Assembly (NCBI GenBank): GCA_050952065.1
Contig: JBMNKF010000002.1
Span: forward strand, 124,001 to 188,000
Source of the DNA: JAXGZG01 sp050952065
GTDB taxonomy: Bacteria; Bacillota; Sulfobacillia; Fermentithermobacillales; Fermentithermobacillaceae
Length of the DNA: 64,000 bases
Direction: 5' to 3'
In this document: positions 38,113-47,258 of the stretch, piece by piece
Numbering within the stretch: position 1 is the stretch's first letter
Layout: each line of letters starts with the position of its first letter
Notes under the pieces: generated by a model
What the model saw: the letters and a program-made list of their open reading frames with translations, nothing else
The model's database searches: none
Told to the model about the DNA's origin: nothing
Position numbers and translations under genes: made by a program

Positions 38113-38870
38113 GCCAGGATGTCCAAGTCTCCGCGGGCGTCTTGTACATTTGCGGCACTCCTATCGGCAACCTTAAGGACGTGACATACAGGCTAATCGA
38201 GGTTCTTGAACATGTGGACGTTGTTGTGTGCGAGGACACAAGGCGTACGCTGAAGCTTCTGTCCCACTTCGGCATAGCCAAGAAGGTTATCTCGGTTCAT
38301 CAGCATGTGGAGAGAGAACGTACCAGCAACGTGTGCGATCTTCTTTCTCAGGGCAAATCGGTGGCTTTTGTCTCTGATGCGGGGATGCCCGTGGTTTCTG
38401 ACCCCGGAGCCTATCTGGTCAGGACTGCCCGGGAGCGAGGCTATAAAATCCAACTAGTACCCGGACCCTCGTCGGTGTCTGGGGCGCTGGCTTTGTCCGG
38501 GTTTTCAGGAGACAAGTTCGTATTTGGAGGTTTCTTGCCTAGAAAACCCAAAGACCGACGAGAGTTTTTCCGGCGTTGGGTATGGCCCGGTATCGCCGCC
38601 GTGTTTTTCGAGTCACCGTACAGAGTCAAGAAGAGCCTGAAGGATTTGGCCGAGGTGTTTCCCGCATGTCAGATTTCGCTTTGTCACGAGATGACCAAAA
38701 TACACGAAAGCGTGATTTGGGGGAGGGTCGGCGCGGTCTTGGCGGACCTGGAGGGGGAGGCGCTACAGGGGGAATGGGTTATTGTAGTCTTCCTGCCCCC
38801 GGACGAAGATGCAAGACATTCTGCAGAAGAGACAAATAGGGAGATGGACCGTTTACCCCCATCTCCCTGA
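38109..38870 (+). CDS. rsmI: 16S rRNA (cytidine1402-2'-O)-methyltransferase
   Basis: SAM-dependent tetrapyrrole-methylase-fold enzyme that 2'-O-methylates C1402. YICGTPIGNLKDVTYR, VVCEDTRRTLKLL and VSDAGMPVVSDPG are signature segments. 253 residues. GTG start overlaps the ricT stop (GTGA). The 3' end contains a hairpin that may terminate the operon. Confidence 0.95.
   Translation: MSQDVQVSAGVLYICGTPIGNLKDVTYRLIEVLEHVDVVVCEDTRRTLKLLSHFGIAKKVISVHQHVERERTSNVCDLLSQGKSVAFVSDAGMPVVSDPGAYLVRTARERGYKIQLVPGPSSVSGALALSGFSGDKFVFGGFLPRKPKDRREFFRRWVWPGIAAVFFESPYRVKKSLKDLAEVFPACQISLCHEMTKIHESVIWGRVGAVLADLEGEALQGEWVIVVFLPPDEDARHSAEETNREMDRLPPSP
38839..38867. terminator. Hairpin at the 3' end of rsmI
   Basis: GGGAGATGG pairs with CCATCTCCC, overlapping the last codons of rsmI, between convergent rsmI and abrB. 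Weak T content on both sides. Confidence 0.4.
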
Positions 38871-38928
38871 ATGACCTCTGGTATTGCTATAGGCTAAAGA
38901 CTGTCAATGGTGCTGGCCTTGCAGGAAA

Positions 38929-39177
38929 TTACCTAGAAACCTTAGCTAGTGTGCTGAGGCATTGTCTGCATACACGCTTGCCTTTGTATATCTCAACCTC
39001 GGCAGCATTCCCACAGAAGACGCAAGCAGGCTCGTATTTCCTTAAGATGATGCTCTCGCCGTCTACGTATATCTCCAAAGAGTCCTTTTCGCCGATGTCC
39101 AAGGTACGCCGCAGCTCTATGGGAATGACTACTCTGCCCAGTTCATCTACCTTACGCACAACGCCCGTCGACTTCAT
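38929..39177 (-). CDS. abrB: AbrB family transition-state regulator
   Basis: A swapped-hairpin DNA-binding domain, MKSTGVVRKVDELGRVVIPI, almost the textbook AbrB N-terminus. It is followed by a short C-terminal part with two CxxC pairs (CVFCGN and CRQC) that could bind zinc. 82 residues from ATG 39177, with GGGGGTGG upstream; the longer frame from 39207 lacks support. A global regulator of post-exponential genes in relatives. It occupies the same syntenic slot as B. subtilis abrB, on the opposite strand to its neighbours, as there. Confidence 0.94.
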   Translation of the reverse strand: MKSTGVVRKVDELGRVVIPIELRRTLDIGEKDSLEIYVDGESIILRKYEPACVFCGNAAEVEIYKGKRVCRQCLSTLAKVSR

Positions 39178-39367
39178 CACAGCCGATCCACCCCCGCCTC
39201 TCCACAAGATTCGACATAAGGTTCACTCTAGAACGTGTACCAGAAGTGCCAGAAATCGTCAAGGGATTTTAGGAATTAATTTTAGATAATGGGTAAGCAG
39301 GGTAAACTTCCTTATTAAGGCTGAGAATGTTAGAATTACGCAAGACATCCATAGGAGGTCCTGTCAC

Positions 39368-41356
39368 ATGGCTCAACGTAACACGTATTATATAACAACC
39401 CCCATCTATTATGCATCAGGTGATCTGCATATCGGACATTCTTACACCACCCTGGCTGCTGACGCGATATCACGCTATAAGAGATTAAGAGGGTACGACG
39501 TGTTCTTTCTCACGGGTACAGATGAACACGGTCTCAAAATACAAAGGCAAGCGCAGTCTTTTGGCATGGCGCCCAAAGCGTATGTAGATATGATAGTCGG
39601 GCGTATCAAGGAACTTTGGCGTACGCTTGAAATATCCTATGACGGGTTTATTCGGACCACAGACAGGCCTCACGAGGAAACCGTGCAATGGATCTTTCGG
39701 AAACTGTACGATAATGACGACATCTACAAGAAGGCCTATGAAAGCTGGTATTGCGTGGGGTGCGAATCCTTCTACACCGAGACTCAAGCGAGATCCTTCC
39801 CAAACATGACTTGTCCCGATCACGGCAAACCCTTGGAGCGGGTTAAAGAAGAAAGCTACTTCCTACGACTCTCCAAGTACCAAGATGCCCTTCTCCAACA
39901 CATTCAGGAGCATCCCGATTTCATTCAGCCCGTATCCAGGAGAAATGAAGTGACACAGTTTGTCAAAAGCGGGCTAGAGGACTTGTGCGTTTCCCGTACC
40001 AGTTTTGACTGGGGTATCAAGCTGCCCTTTGACCCAGATAGTGTGGCGTATGTTTGGATCGACGCTTTAGCCAACTACATATCCGCAATCGGCTATCCTC
40101 ACGATGCCGACAATTTCCAGCGATGGTGGCCCGCAGATCTGCACCTCATGGGCAAGGAAATCTTGAGGTTTCACGCAGTCGTCTGGCCGATCCTTCTTAT
40201 GGCCCTAGACCTCCCTTTACCGAGACAGATCTTCGCACATGGCTGGCTCAACCTAGGCGGCAAGAAAATGTCCAAGACAATGGGCAATGTGGTAGACCCT
40301 TTCGAGCTTTGTCGTAAGTACGGGCTGGACGCCGTCAGGTATTTCGCCTTGCGTGAGGTCCCGTTTGGTGCAGACGGAGACTATAGCGAGGAATCCTTAG
40401 TAGCCAGGCTCAATTCGGACCTGGCCAACGACCTGGGGAACCTTGTGCACCGTACTCTCACTATGGTCAAGAAGTTTTGTGGGTCAAAAGTCCCAAGCCC
40501 TACCCACGAGAACGAGGTAGATATTCGCTTCAAAGAAAAATGTCTCTCTCTGAAGGAGCAAGTGGAGAGAGAGATCGACGCCCTTCACCTGAGCGCGGCT
40601 CTGGAAGCAATTATGGATGTGGTGAAGGCAGCCAATAAGTACATCGATGACGTGAGTCCATGGGATCTATCCAAGAATTCTGATCCGCGCTTGGGCACAT
40701 CGCTGAACGCTTTGTGCGAGTGTCTCAGGATAGTCGCGTTGCTTCTCAGGCCATTTATGGTCAGGACACCCGAACTCATATGGAAAGCTTTGGGCATGGC
40801 CGGAGAAGTTCAATCCCAGTCTTGGGATACTGCCGGGGAATGGGGTATGACTGTACCTGGCCAGGTGACTCGGAGAGGGAAGCCCATGTTTCCCAGAATT
40901 GAGGATCACAATGAGGATCACAATGACGAAGAAACAACACAGGAAGCATCCCGAGAAATTGCCCAGGTTCCTACGCCCGAGACTACGCCGAGAGATGGTT
41001 CGCAAAGGCCAAGCCGGCCCGGCGGGCCTGTCGGAGTCATCACCATAGACGATTTCCGTAGAGTCCAGATAAGGGTAGCGGAAGTCATCTCTTGCTCGAT
41101 GATCAAGGGTGCCGACAAGCTTCTCAAGTTGGAGATAGACCTGGGTGAAGAGACTAGGCAGATTGTTGCAGGGATCGCCCAGTACTACACCCCGGAAGAG
41201 CTGGTTGGTAAGTTGATCGCCGTGGTCTACAATCTTGAACCCGCAGTCATCAGAGGTGTGGAGTCCAACGGTATGTTGTTGGCCGCTAAAGACGATAATG
41301 GACTGGCGCTCGTCACGGTAGACCGAAGGATCGCGCCTGGAAGTAGGATCTCGTGA
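39368..41356 (+). CDS. metG: Methionyl-tRNA synthetase
   Basis: 662 residues. Class I synthetase with the HIGH-type motif YASGDLHIGHS, zinc-knuckle cysteines (CVGCESFY, NMTCPDHG), the KMSKS-type GGKKMSKTMGN, and a C-terminal tRNA-binding OB domain (IRVAEVISC, ESNGMLLAA). A low-complexity acidic linker (residues about 510-550) joins the catalytic part to the OB domain. ATG 39368 follows AGGAGGT. No T-box leader is visible upstream. Overlaps tatD by 4 nt. Confidence 0.96.
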   Translation: MAQRNTYYITTPIYYASGDLHIGHSYTTLAADAISRYKRLRGYDVFFLTGTDEHGLKIQRQAQSFGMAPKAYVDMIVGRIKELWRTLEISYDGFIRTTDRPHEETVQWIFRKLYDNDDIYKKAYESWYCVGCESFYTETQARSFPNMTCPDHGKPLERVKEESYFLRLSKYQDALLQHIQEHPDFIQPVSRRNEVTQFVKSGLEDLCVSRTSFDWGIKLPFDPDSVAYVWIDALANYISAIGYPHDADNFQRWWPADLHLMGKEILRFHAVVWPILLMALDLPLPRQIFAHGWLNLGGKKMSKTMGNVVDPFELCRKYGLDAVRYFALREVPFGADGDYSEESLVARLNSDLANDLGNLVHRTLTMVKKFCGSKVPSPTHENEVDIRFKEKCLSLKEQVEREIDALHLSAALEAIMDVVKAANKYIDDVSPWDLSKNSDPRLGTSLNALCECLRIVALLLRPFMVRTPELIWKALGMAGEVQSQSWDTAGEWGMTVPGQVTRRGKPMFPRIEDHNEDHNDEETTQEASREIAQVPTPETTPRDGSQRPSRPGGPVGVITIDDFRRVQIRVAEVISCSMIKGADKLLKLEIDLGEETRQIVAGIAQYYTPEELVGKLIAVVYNLEPAVIRGVESNGMLLAAKDDNGLALVTVDRRIAPGSRIS

Positions 41357-42174
41357 TACCGGTGACTCCCACGAGGATCGTCGATACCCATGCTCATGTG
41401 GGCATGAAACAGTTTGACGGTGACAGGGATTCGGTCATACAGAGGGCCCGCGCCTCGCAGGTGAGTTTTCTGGAAGTGAGTTACGATGAAGAGTCTTCTG
41501 CCAGGAGTGTCTTGTTGGGACGGCAATTGGGTGTATGCGTGGCTCTGGGTATCCATCCTCACTATAGCGCCGTCCAAGCCGACGGTGAAACGCCGACCCT
41601 CCGTGACAGATGGGGCCGGATTGGGGATCTTGTGGTCGCCAACCGAGACCGAGTTGTGGCTTTGGGAGAAATGGGCCTCGACTACTTCCGCAACCCAATT
41701 CCCCGTGAGGCCCAAATTCAGTGTTTTCAAGCGGGTTTGGAACTCGCCCGGACGCTTGACTTGCCCGTCATAGTACATCAGCGAGATGCTGAGGAAGACA
41801 CGTTAAGGATCATTTCTGAGGCAGGATTGTCTGTACCCATAGTCTTCCACTGTTTTTCTCAAGATGAGTCCTACGCGCGCCAATGCTTGGATCTAGGGGG
41901 CTACCTGGGCATTGGCGGGGTTCTCACGTTCAAGAGGAACGACTCTCTGAGGGAACTCGTGAGCAAGATGCCGGTCGATCGACTGCTGCTTGAGACTGAT
42001 TGCCCGTATCTGGCTCCTCAAGAACACAGGGGCAAGAGGAACGAGCCTTCTTATGTGCTTTTAACGGTTAAGGTTCTGGCGGCCGTATTGCATCGAGATG
42101 AAGCAGAGGTAATAAGCGACACCACCATGAACGCCCGATTGGTTTTTGGCGATACCATATTGAAGCCAATATAG
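41353..42174 (+). CDS. tatD: TatD family metal-dependent hydrolase
   Basis: TIM-barrel hydrolase (putative 3'-5' DNase). DTHAHVG metal pair, GEMGLDYFRNP, VIVHQRDAEED, VFHCFSQD and LLETDCPYLAP are the family landmarks. 273 residues. GTG start overlapping metG. Corresponds to B. subtilis yabD in the same position. Confidence 0.95.
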   Translation: MIPVTPTRIVDTHAHVGMKQFDGDRDSVIQRARASQVSFLEVSYDEESSARSVLLGRQLGVCVALGIHPHYSAVQADGETPTLRDRWGRIGDLVVANRDRVVALGEMGLDYFRNPIPREAQIQCFQAGLELARTLDLPVIVHQRDAEEDTLRIISEAGLSVPIVFHCFSQDESYARQCLDLGGYLGIGGVLTFKRNDSLRELVSKMPVDRLLLETDCPYLAPQEHRGKRNEPSYVLLTVKVLAAVLHRDEAEVISDTTMNARLVFGDTILKPI

Positions 42175-42338
42175 ATGAGGTGCCCCTCAAGATGTGTTGG
42201 CTCGAGTTGATGCGAATAAGGCTCGGCCAACTCGTGTAACTTATAGCAGCGCACCCACTCACTACCAGTTAGGCCCAAGGGGGACTTTGGAGGAAACGGG
42301 TCAGTGGTATCGAATTACTACAATCGGAGGTGTCCACA

Positions 42339-43364
42339 TTGCAGTCATGGGATTTGGCCAGTGGCAAAAGCGGAATCAAGCGGCTTTTCCCCTTTGGCCT
42401 CTCGATCGCTGCGTTGGTCACTGTCCTCGCCCTCTCATCTGTCTATGTTGTTCGTTCCCAGGCTTGCGCTGTTACGGTATCTGCTTGGGACCGCCAAGTG
42501 AATCTGTTCGTGGCGCCTGAGACGACCGTGAGGGAAGTCTTAGAGAGAGCCAATGTTGTTTTGGAACCGGGAGACTTCTGCGTTCCAGGTCCCGAAGAGA
42601 TGGTAGAGGATGGTTCAAAGGTCACGATTAGCAGGGGGTGTCCTCGCTTCGTTGCCTGCGATGGCAAGATATCGGTGATCGTTACGTGTTGTGAACAGGT
42701 CTCGGGCGTTCTGGACTTGGCCCAGGTTGTTTTGGGACCCAAGGACATTGTGACTCCAGGCTTGGAAGACGTAATGGCTGACTGCAGCACTATAAAGGTC
42801 GTCAGGGTAACCTACGGGGAAGAAGTCCAGGAGATTTCTACGGATTTTGATACCGAGACCAGGAAGGATGATTCCCTGGAGGTTGGGCTCACTAGAGTTT
42901 ACAAGAATGGGTCACGAGGACTTGCGCGCGTTACATACGCAGTCAGATATGAGGATAGGAAGGCTGTCCGGCGAGACGAGGTAAAAAGAGAAACGATTAA
43001 AGAGCCTTCCAACAAGGTAGTGCTTGTCGGCACCTTACGACAGGTGGCCCGCGGAGGTGAGAGTCTCCGATTCACCAAAGCGGTAGAAGTGTCAAGTACC
43101 GCTTATTGTCCGTGCGCTAAGTGCTGCGGCAAGTATGCAAACGGCTATACACACACTGGTTTGCCGGCAAAGAAGGGTGTTATCGCAGTGGATCCATCAG
43201 TGATACCTCTCGGAACTAGGGTGTATGTGGACGGCTACGGGTATGCCGTTGCCGCAGATACGGGCAGCGCCATCAAAGGTACAAGGATCGATGTGTGTTT
43301 CGACACCCACGAGGAAGCGCTCAAATGGGGCATGAAAAAGGTCAAAGTGTTCTTGCTTGAGTGA
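42339..43364 (+). CDS. yabE: 3D/G5 domain cell-wall protein (YabE/RpfB-like)
   Basis: About 341 residues. N-terminal signal anchor (FGLSIAALVTVLALSSVYVV), two DUF348 repeats (TVREVLERANV...; SGVLDLAQVVLG...), a G5 domain, and a C-terminal 3D domain with the three aspartates (AVDPSVIPLG, AADTGSAIKG, IDVCFDTHEEA). The 3D domain is a lytic-transglycosylase-like fold acting on peptidoglycan. GTG 42330 lies inside the CGGAGGTG ribosome site, so TTG 42339 is the more likely start. rnmV, which normally follows, is absent. Confidence 0.9.
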   Translation: MQSWDLASGKSGIKRLFPFGLSIAALVTVLALSSVYVVRSQACAVTVSAWDRQVNLFVAPETTVREVLERANVVLEPGDFCVPGPEEMVEDGSKVTISRGCPRFVACDGKISVIVTCCEQVSGVLDLAQVVLGPKDIVTPGLEDVMADCSTIKVVRVTYGEEVQEISTDFDTETRKDDSLEVGLTRVYKNGSRGLARVTYAVRYEDRKAVRRDEVKRETIKEPSNKVVLVGTLRQVARGGESLRFTKAVEVSSTAYCPCAKCCGKYANGYTHTGLPAKKGVIAVDPSVIPLGTRVYVDGYGYAVAADTGSAIKGTRIDVCFDTHEEALKWGMKKVKVFLLE

Positions 43365-44232
43365 TAAGACTTATGGTCAGATACTAAGGGATACCCAGAT
43401 ATTTCCGAAGAAGCGCTTGGGCCAGCATTTTATGACTGACCCAAGACTTCTCGAGAGCATCTCACAAGCAATGTTGCCTCCGGGGAAAAGTTGGGTAGCC
43501 GTTGAGATCGGCCCGGGCATAGGTACTCTGACCAAGGAACTGTGCCAGAGGGCCCATTGGGTGTATGCTCTCGAGTACGACCGTGACCTCGAAGAGGCGT
43601 CCCGGCAAGTCCTGAGGAACCTCACTAACCTGACTTGGATATGGGGTGACGCTTTATCCTACGATCTTACGGGCAACGCCACAAAGAGAGAGCATCCTGA
43701 CCGAGATCTGGCCTTGTGTGGGAACTTGCCCTACTACATCACTTCCCAGATACTTTACCGGGCTCTCGTAAAGAGGTGCTCTTGGGCTAGGATGAGCTTT
43801 GTGGTTCAAGAAGAAGTGGCAATGCGAATGGCCGCATCTGAGAGTTCCGGTGGTTTTGGGCGACTGTCGCTTTGGTGTCAATACCGGGGTACCGTGAAAA
43901 TCGTCAAGAGAATACCGGCAGGTGCCTTTCTGCCCCGGCCCGATGTCGACTCGTGCCTGGTGACTCTCGACCTCTATCCGAAGTTTCCATTGACAGATTC
44001 GGAAGAGGAGTTCATGGACGCCCTGTCCCGGGCAGCATTTTCTGCCAGGCGAAAGACTCTTCTCAACAGTTTATCCACTCTCTTCCCGGACAGGAAGGTT
44101 CTTTCCGAAGCCGTGACTTCCTGCGGCATTGACCCTGGGCTTCGTGCTGAAGACGTTGGGGTTGTGGGATTTGTGACACTCGCCCGGGCCCTTTTACCCA
44201 TTCATTTCCCTAATAGCCGCAGCCTGGGCTGA
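43357..44232 (+). CDS. rsmA: 16S rRNA (adenine1518/1519-N6)-dimethyltransferase
   Basis: Dimethylates two adjacent adenines near the 3' end of 16S rRNA (also called ksgA). KKRLGQHFMTDPRLLE, the SAM-binding VEIGPGIGTLTKEL and the catalytic CGNLPYYITSQIL are present. 291 residues. TTG 43357 overlaps the upstream stop by 8 nt. Confidence 0.95.
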   Translation: MSDKTYGQILRDTQIFPKKRLGQHFMTDPRLLESISQAMLPPGKSWVAVEIGPGIGTLTKELCQRAHWVYALEYDRDLEEASRQVLRNLTNLTWIWGDALSYDLTGNATKREHPDRDLALCGNLPYYITSQILYRALVKRCSWARMSFVVQEEVAMRMAASESSGGFGRLSLWCQYRGTVKIVKRIPAGAFLPRPDVDSCLVTLDLYPKFPLTDSEEEFMDALSRAAFSARRKTLLNSLSTLFPDRKVLSEAVTSCGIDPGLRAEDVGVVGFVTLARALLPIHFPNSRSLG

Positions 44233-44299
44233 TTTGCCTCAAAACGAGAAAAGTAGTACAATTATTACGCAGTCACAAAGGGTGAAGGGGGATCTGCGG

Positions 44300-44770
44300 A
44301 TGTACTTCGTCAGTCCTACCAAGGGTCCCATGTCCTTCGGCTCCATGTTTGAAGACATCTGCGGATTCATGGCCGAGGATCCACACTCTGACTACAAACT
44401 CATCGTCGGCAGCGACTCCCAGACCCGTGAACAGGTATGTTTTGTGACTGCGATCATCATTCATCGCCTAGGCAAAGGTGGACGCTACTTTTACACACGT
44501 GAACATGTGACAAAAATGCCGAGCCTCAGACAAAGGATATTTTATGAGGCGCACTTGAGCCTGGATGTAGCTTCAAGGCTGGCCGCCGAAATATCCAAGA
44601 ACGGCTTTTCTGACCTGAACGTCGAGATCCATCTGGATGTTGGCAGAAACGGTCAGACCAAGACCATGATCCGTGAGCTAGTTCAGGAGATCGTGGGCAA
44701 TGGGTTTGCGGCCAAGATCAAACCTGATGCCTACGGCGCTTCCCAAGTGGCAGACAAGCACTCAAAGTAA
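44300..44770 (+). CDS. YkuK family RNase H-like protein (DUF458)
   Basis: 156 residues of the DUF458/YkuK family. It has an RNase H-like fold with YKLIVGSDSQT (acidic residue) and VEIHLDVGRNGQTK. Exact role unknown in the family. The frame starts at TTG 44234, but GGGGGAT 7 nt before ATG 44300 and the family N-terminus (FVSPTKGPMSF) favour 44300. It takes the place where yabG lies in B. subtilis. Confidence 0.85.
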   Translation: MYFVSPTKGPMSFGSMFEDICGFMAEDPHSDYKLIVGSDSQTREQVCFVTAIIIHRLGKGGRYFYTREHVTKMPSLRQRIFYEAHLSLDVASRLAAEISKNGFSDLNVEIHLDVGRNGQTKTMIRELVQEIVGNGFAAKIKPDAYGASQVADKHSK

Positions 44771-44795
44771 TTGTAAACGAAGAGGGGGATAGCCG

Positions 44796-45050
44796 GTGGC
44801 TAAAAAAATGGCACTGGAGGCTATCCGAACTAAATTGGATAGCCATATCGGTCAACGAGTCAAGATTCGGGCCAGTGAGGGGCGCAAAAGGTTTTTCGAA
44901 AAAGAGGGCGTACTAGAGAAGACTTATCCAAGCATCTTCGTAGTTCGGCTAGAGGATGAGGACAGCCGTGCCATGTCCTGGAGTTATATAGACGTCCTAA
45001 CCGATACAGTAGAGATTCAGTTTAACGGAACCCCCGCTAGCGACAACTAG
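44796..45050 (+). CDS. veg: Veg protein
   Basis: An 84-residue small basic protein. The IRTKLDSHIGQRVKIRASEGR core is diagnostic; it is implicated in biofilm formation and spore outgrowth in B. subtilis. GTG 44796 follows GAGGGGGA. A strong hairpin terminator follows at 45088. Confidence 0.94.
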   Translation: MAKKMALEAIRTKLDSHIGQRVKIRASEGRKRFFEKEGVLEKTYPSIFVVRLEDEDSRAMSWSYIDVLTDTVEIQFNGTPASDN

Positions 45051-45087
45051 ATATCGTCGGCTGAAGCAGTTGGGCGAGACGACTTAA

Positions 45088-45117
45088 AAGGTCGTGCAGG
45101 TGATCCTGCACGACCTT
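45088..45117 (+). terminator. Intrinsic terminator after veg
   Basis: AAGGTCGTGCAGG and CCTGCACGACCTT form a perfect 13-bp stem with a TGAT loop, followed by CTGATTTTCC. Confidence 0.85.
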
Positions 45118-45199
45118 CTGATTTTCCATCGTAACCTAACCAAGCCCGGGAACATAAGGTGTTTACACATGCTTATGCAGCGGGAACGGAGGAGGGACG

Positions 45200-46213
45200 A
45201 TGGACGCTGTATCTAAGGCGCTTAGGGTTTCGGCCCCGACTCTTTTGGATCTTCCCAACGTAGTCGGGTTCGGCAGAGGTTACAAACAAGTGGATGGGAA
45301 AAACACGGGGAAGCTGGCAGTGACAGTGCTCGTGACCAAGAAGGTACCCAAGGGCCAGCTGCGAAAAGACACTGTTGTCCCTAAAAGCATCGCACTTGCC
45401 GACACTGACGTAATAGAGGTGGGAGAAGTGGTGGCCCTCTCTCGCCTCGAGAAAATGAGACCCGCTAGGCCGGGTAGTAGCATAGGCCACTACAAAATCA
45501 CCGCGGGTACCTTCGGCGCAGTGGTATACGACTCAAAAACTGGTGAGCCGTTGATCCTGTCAAACAACCATGTCTTGGCCAATTCATCAAGTGGAAAAGA
45601 TGGAAGGGCAGCGGTGGGTGACCCCATACTCCAGCCGGGCCGTTACGACGACGGCAAAGACGCAGACGTGATAGCACGACTCCACAGGTTCGTACCCATT
45701 AGCTTGGAAATGGGAGTTCCCGAATGCAAGGTAGCTGCGGCTTTCGAGAGAACTCTCAACAGCATCATTCGGAGATTTCGCAAGAATTACTGTCTGAAAG
45801 TGTACAATATCCAGGCCACTTCCAACTTAGTGGACGCCGCGGTGGCAAAGCCTCTGGCGCCAGATATGATAGCCGATGACATCATCGATCTGGGTGTGCC
45901 CAAAGGCATAGCCGAGGCCGAAGTTGGAGACAAGGTCTCGAAAAGCGGGCGCACCAGCGGCACCAACCACGGAGAGGTCAAAGTCGTTCAGGCGACTGTC
46001 AAGGTCAACATGGGGGACGTGGGAACCGCCGTCTTCGCGGACCAGTGTGTTACTACTCACATGGCTCAGCCGGGAGACAGCGGATCGGTTGTAATGAATA
46101 CAAAGGGCGAAGTGGTAGGACTTCTGTCAGCCGGTTCTGACACAATCTCCATATTTGCACGAGCCAAGAACGTGTGTGAGGCCCTGGGAATCAGTTTCAC
46201 TAAAGTGCGATAA
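45200..46213 (+). CDS. Trypsin-like serine protease domain protein, no signal peptide
   Basis: 337 residues. The catalytic serine context QPGDSGSVVMN and histidine context ILSNNHVLA are typical of chymotrypsin-fold proteases. The acid may be in GKDADVIARL or VDAAVAKP. It resembles bacterial proteins described as Nal1-like or S1-type putative peptidases. The N-terminal 80 residues (VVGFGRGYKQVDG..., LAVTVLVTKKV) form a separate small domain also found in such proteins. No signal peptide or helix, so probably cytoplasmic. ATG 45200 with GGAGGAGGG. It interrupts the otherwise conserved veg-ispE order. Confidence 0.75.
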   Translation: MDAVSKALRVSAPTLLDLPNVVGFGRGYKQVDGKNTGKLAVTVLVTKKVPKGQLRKDTVVPKSIALADTDVIEVGEVVALSRLEKMRPARPGSSIGHYKITAGTFGAVVYDSKTGEPLILSNNHVLANSSSGKDGRAAVGDPILQPGRYDDGKDADVIARLHRFVPISLEMGVPECKVAAAFERTLNSIIRRFRKNYCLKVYNIQATSNLVDAAVAKPLAPDMIADDIIDLGVPKGIAEAEVGDKVSKSGRTSGTNHGEVKVVQATVKVNMGDVGTAVFADQCVTTHMAQPGDSGSVVMNTKGEVVGLLSAGSDTISIFARAKNVCEALGISFTKVR

Positions 46214-46228
46214 TCGGAAAAAGGAAAA

Positions 46229-46260
46229 GGGGCCTGCCGCCACAAAAGGGTGGAGGCCCC
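46229..46260. terminator. Hairpin between protease and ispE
   Basis: GGGGCCT pairs with AGGCCCC, with an inner CCAC/GTGG stem and a small bulge. There is no T run on the plus side (CCAAGC follows), so terminator activity is uncertain. Confidence 0.35.
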
Positions 46261-46331
46261 CCAAGCTTCCAGTTTCTTGCGTGAAATGACGCAGGGTTTT
46301 GGAGGCCTTGCAGCGAAACTTGGGCGTGACT

Positions 46332-47258
46332 ATGGAAACGCCTGATCTGTCGGTCTCAAGGAACGCGTACGCCAAGGTTAACCTTGGTCTTTCTGTGCTG
46401 GGGCGCAGGTCCGATGGTTACCATGAGGTCTCAACCGTCATGGTGGCGGTTGGACTGTACGATCGTATCTACGTGACAAGGGATTCCGGAGAACTCTCTG
46501 TTTTCTGTCCAAGGCTGCCCCACCTTCCTCAAGAGACAAACCTCGCTTACAGAGGCGCCAAAGCTTACTTGGAGTCTGTGGGGGAAAACCTCGCCTTCAC
46601 CATAAGGATCGACAAAAATATCCCTGTAGGGGCAGGTATGGGTGGAGGCAGTTCCGATGCGGCCGCCGCAATGCTTGCTTTGAGAGAGCTTACGGGTAAG
46701 GGTGAGATCGCCGACCTTATGAATGTTGCGGCTGGGCTGGGTGCCGATGTCCCTTTTCTTACGGGATGCAACGAGAATCCGCCTCTGTGGGAGGCAGCGG
46801 TATGCACCGGCATCGGTGAAAAGGTTGCGCCTTTATGTGTCAAGCCTTTTTGGTTGGTGGTGGCTTTCCTCAAGACCGGAGTAAGCACACCGTGGGCTTT
46901 CCGCACATGGGATGAACACAATTCGGCGAGTGACGTGCCGGACAGTGCAGACGTAGACCCACGGTCAGCCAAAGTTGTAGCAGCGTTGGCAGCCGGCGAC
47001 CCTGTCATTTTGTCACAGGCAATCTATAATGATCTGGAACGGGCGGTAGTTCTGCATAGGCCAGATATAAGAAGAGCCAAAGAACTGCTAGTGGGCTCGG
47101 GGGCCCTCAATGCGGTGATGACTGGGAGCGGATCGGCCGTATATGGAGTGTGCCGTTCGAGAGAAGATGCTCTCGGTGTTCGGGAACGGGCCAGAAGGGC
47201 GGCAGGCAACACCGAGATTCACGGCTTAAGCGTCATCAGGACGGGGGTGCTAGGTTGA
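46332..47258 (+). CDS. ispE: 4-diphosphocytidyl-2-C-methyl-D-erythritol kinase
   Basis: GHMP kinase of the MEP isoprenoid pathway. NAYAKVNLGLSVLGRRSDGYH at the N-terminus, the ATP loop PVGAGMGGGSSDAAAAML, and C-terminal VMTGSGSAVYG. About 308 residues from ATG 46332. The frame opens at TTG 46299; no start has a clean ribosome site, and the ATG is chosen because it places the AKVNL motif at the usual distance. Confidence 0.92.
   Translation: METPDLSVSRNAYAKVNLGLSVLGRRSDGYHEVSTVMVAVGLYDRIYVTRDSGELSVFCPRLPHLPQETNLAYRGAKAYLESVGENLAFTIRIDKNIPVGAGMGGGSSDAAAAMLALRELTGKGEIADLMNVAAGLGADVPFLTGCNENPPLWEAAVCTGIGEKVAPLCVKPFWLVVAFLKTGVSTPWAFRTWDEHNSASDVPDSADVDPRSAKVVAALAAGDPVILSQAIYNDLERAVVLHRPDIRRAKELLVGSGALNAVMTGSGSAVYGVCRSREDALGVRERARRAAGNTEIHGLSVIRTGVLG

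Noticed and set aside
39208..39367. T-box or SAM riboswitch before metG
   Set aside because: No T-box sequence and no terminator hairpin; the gap is only 190 bp from abrB and is AT-rich.
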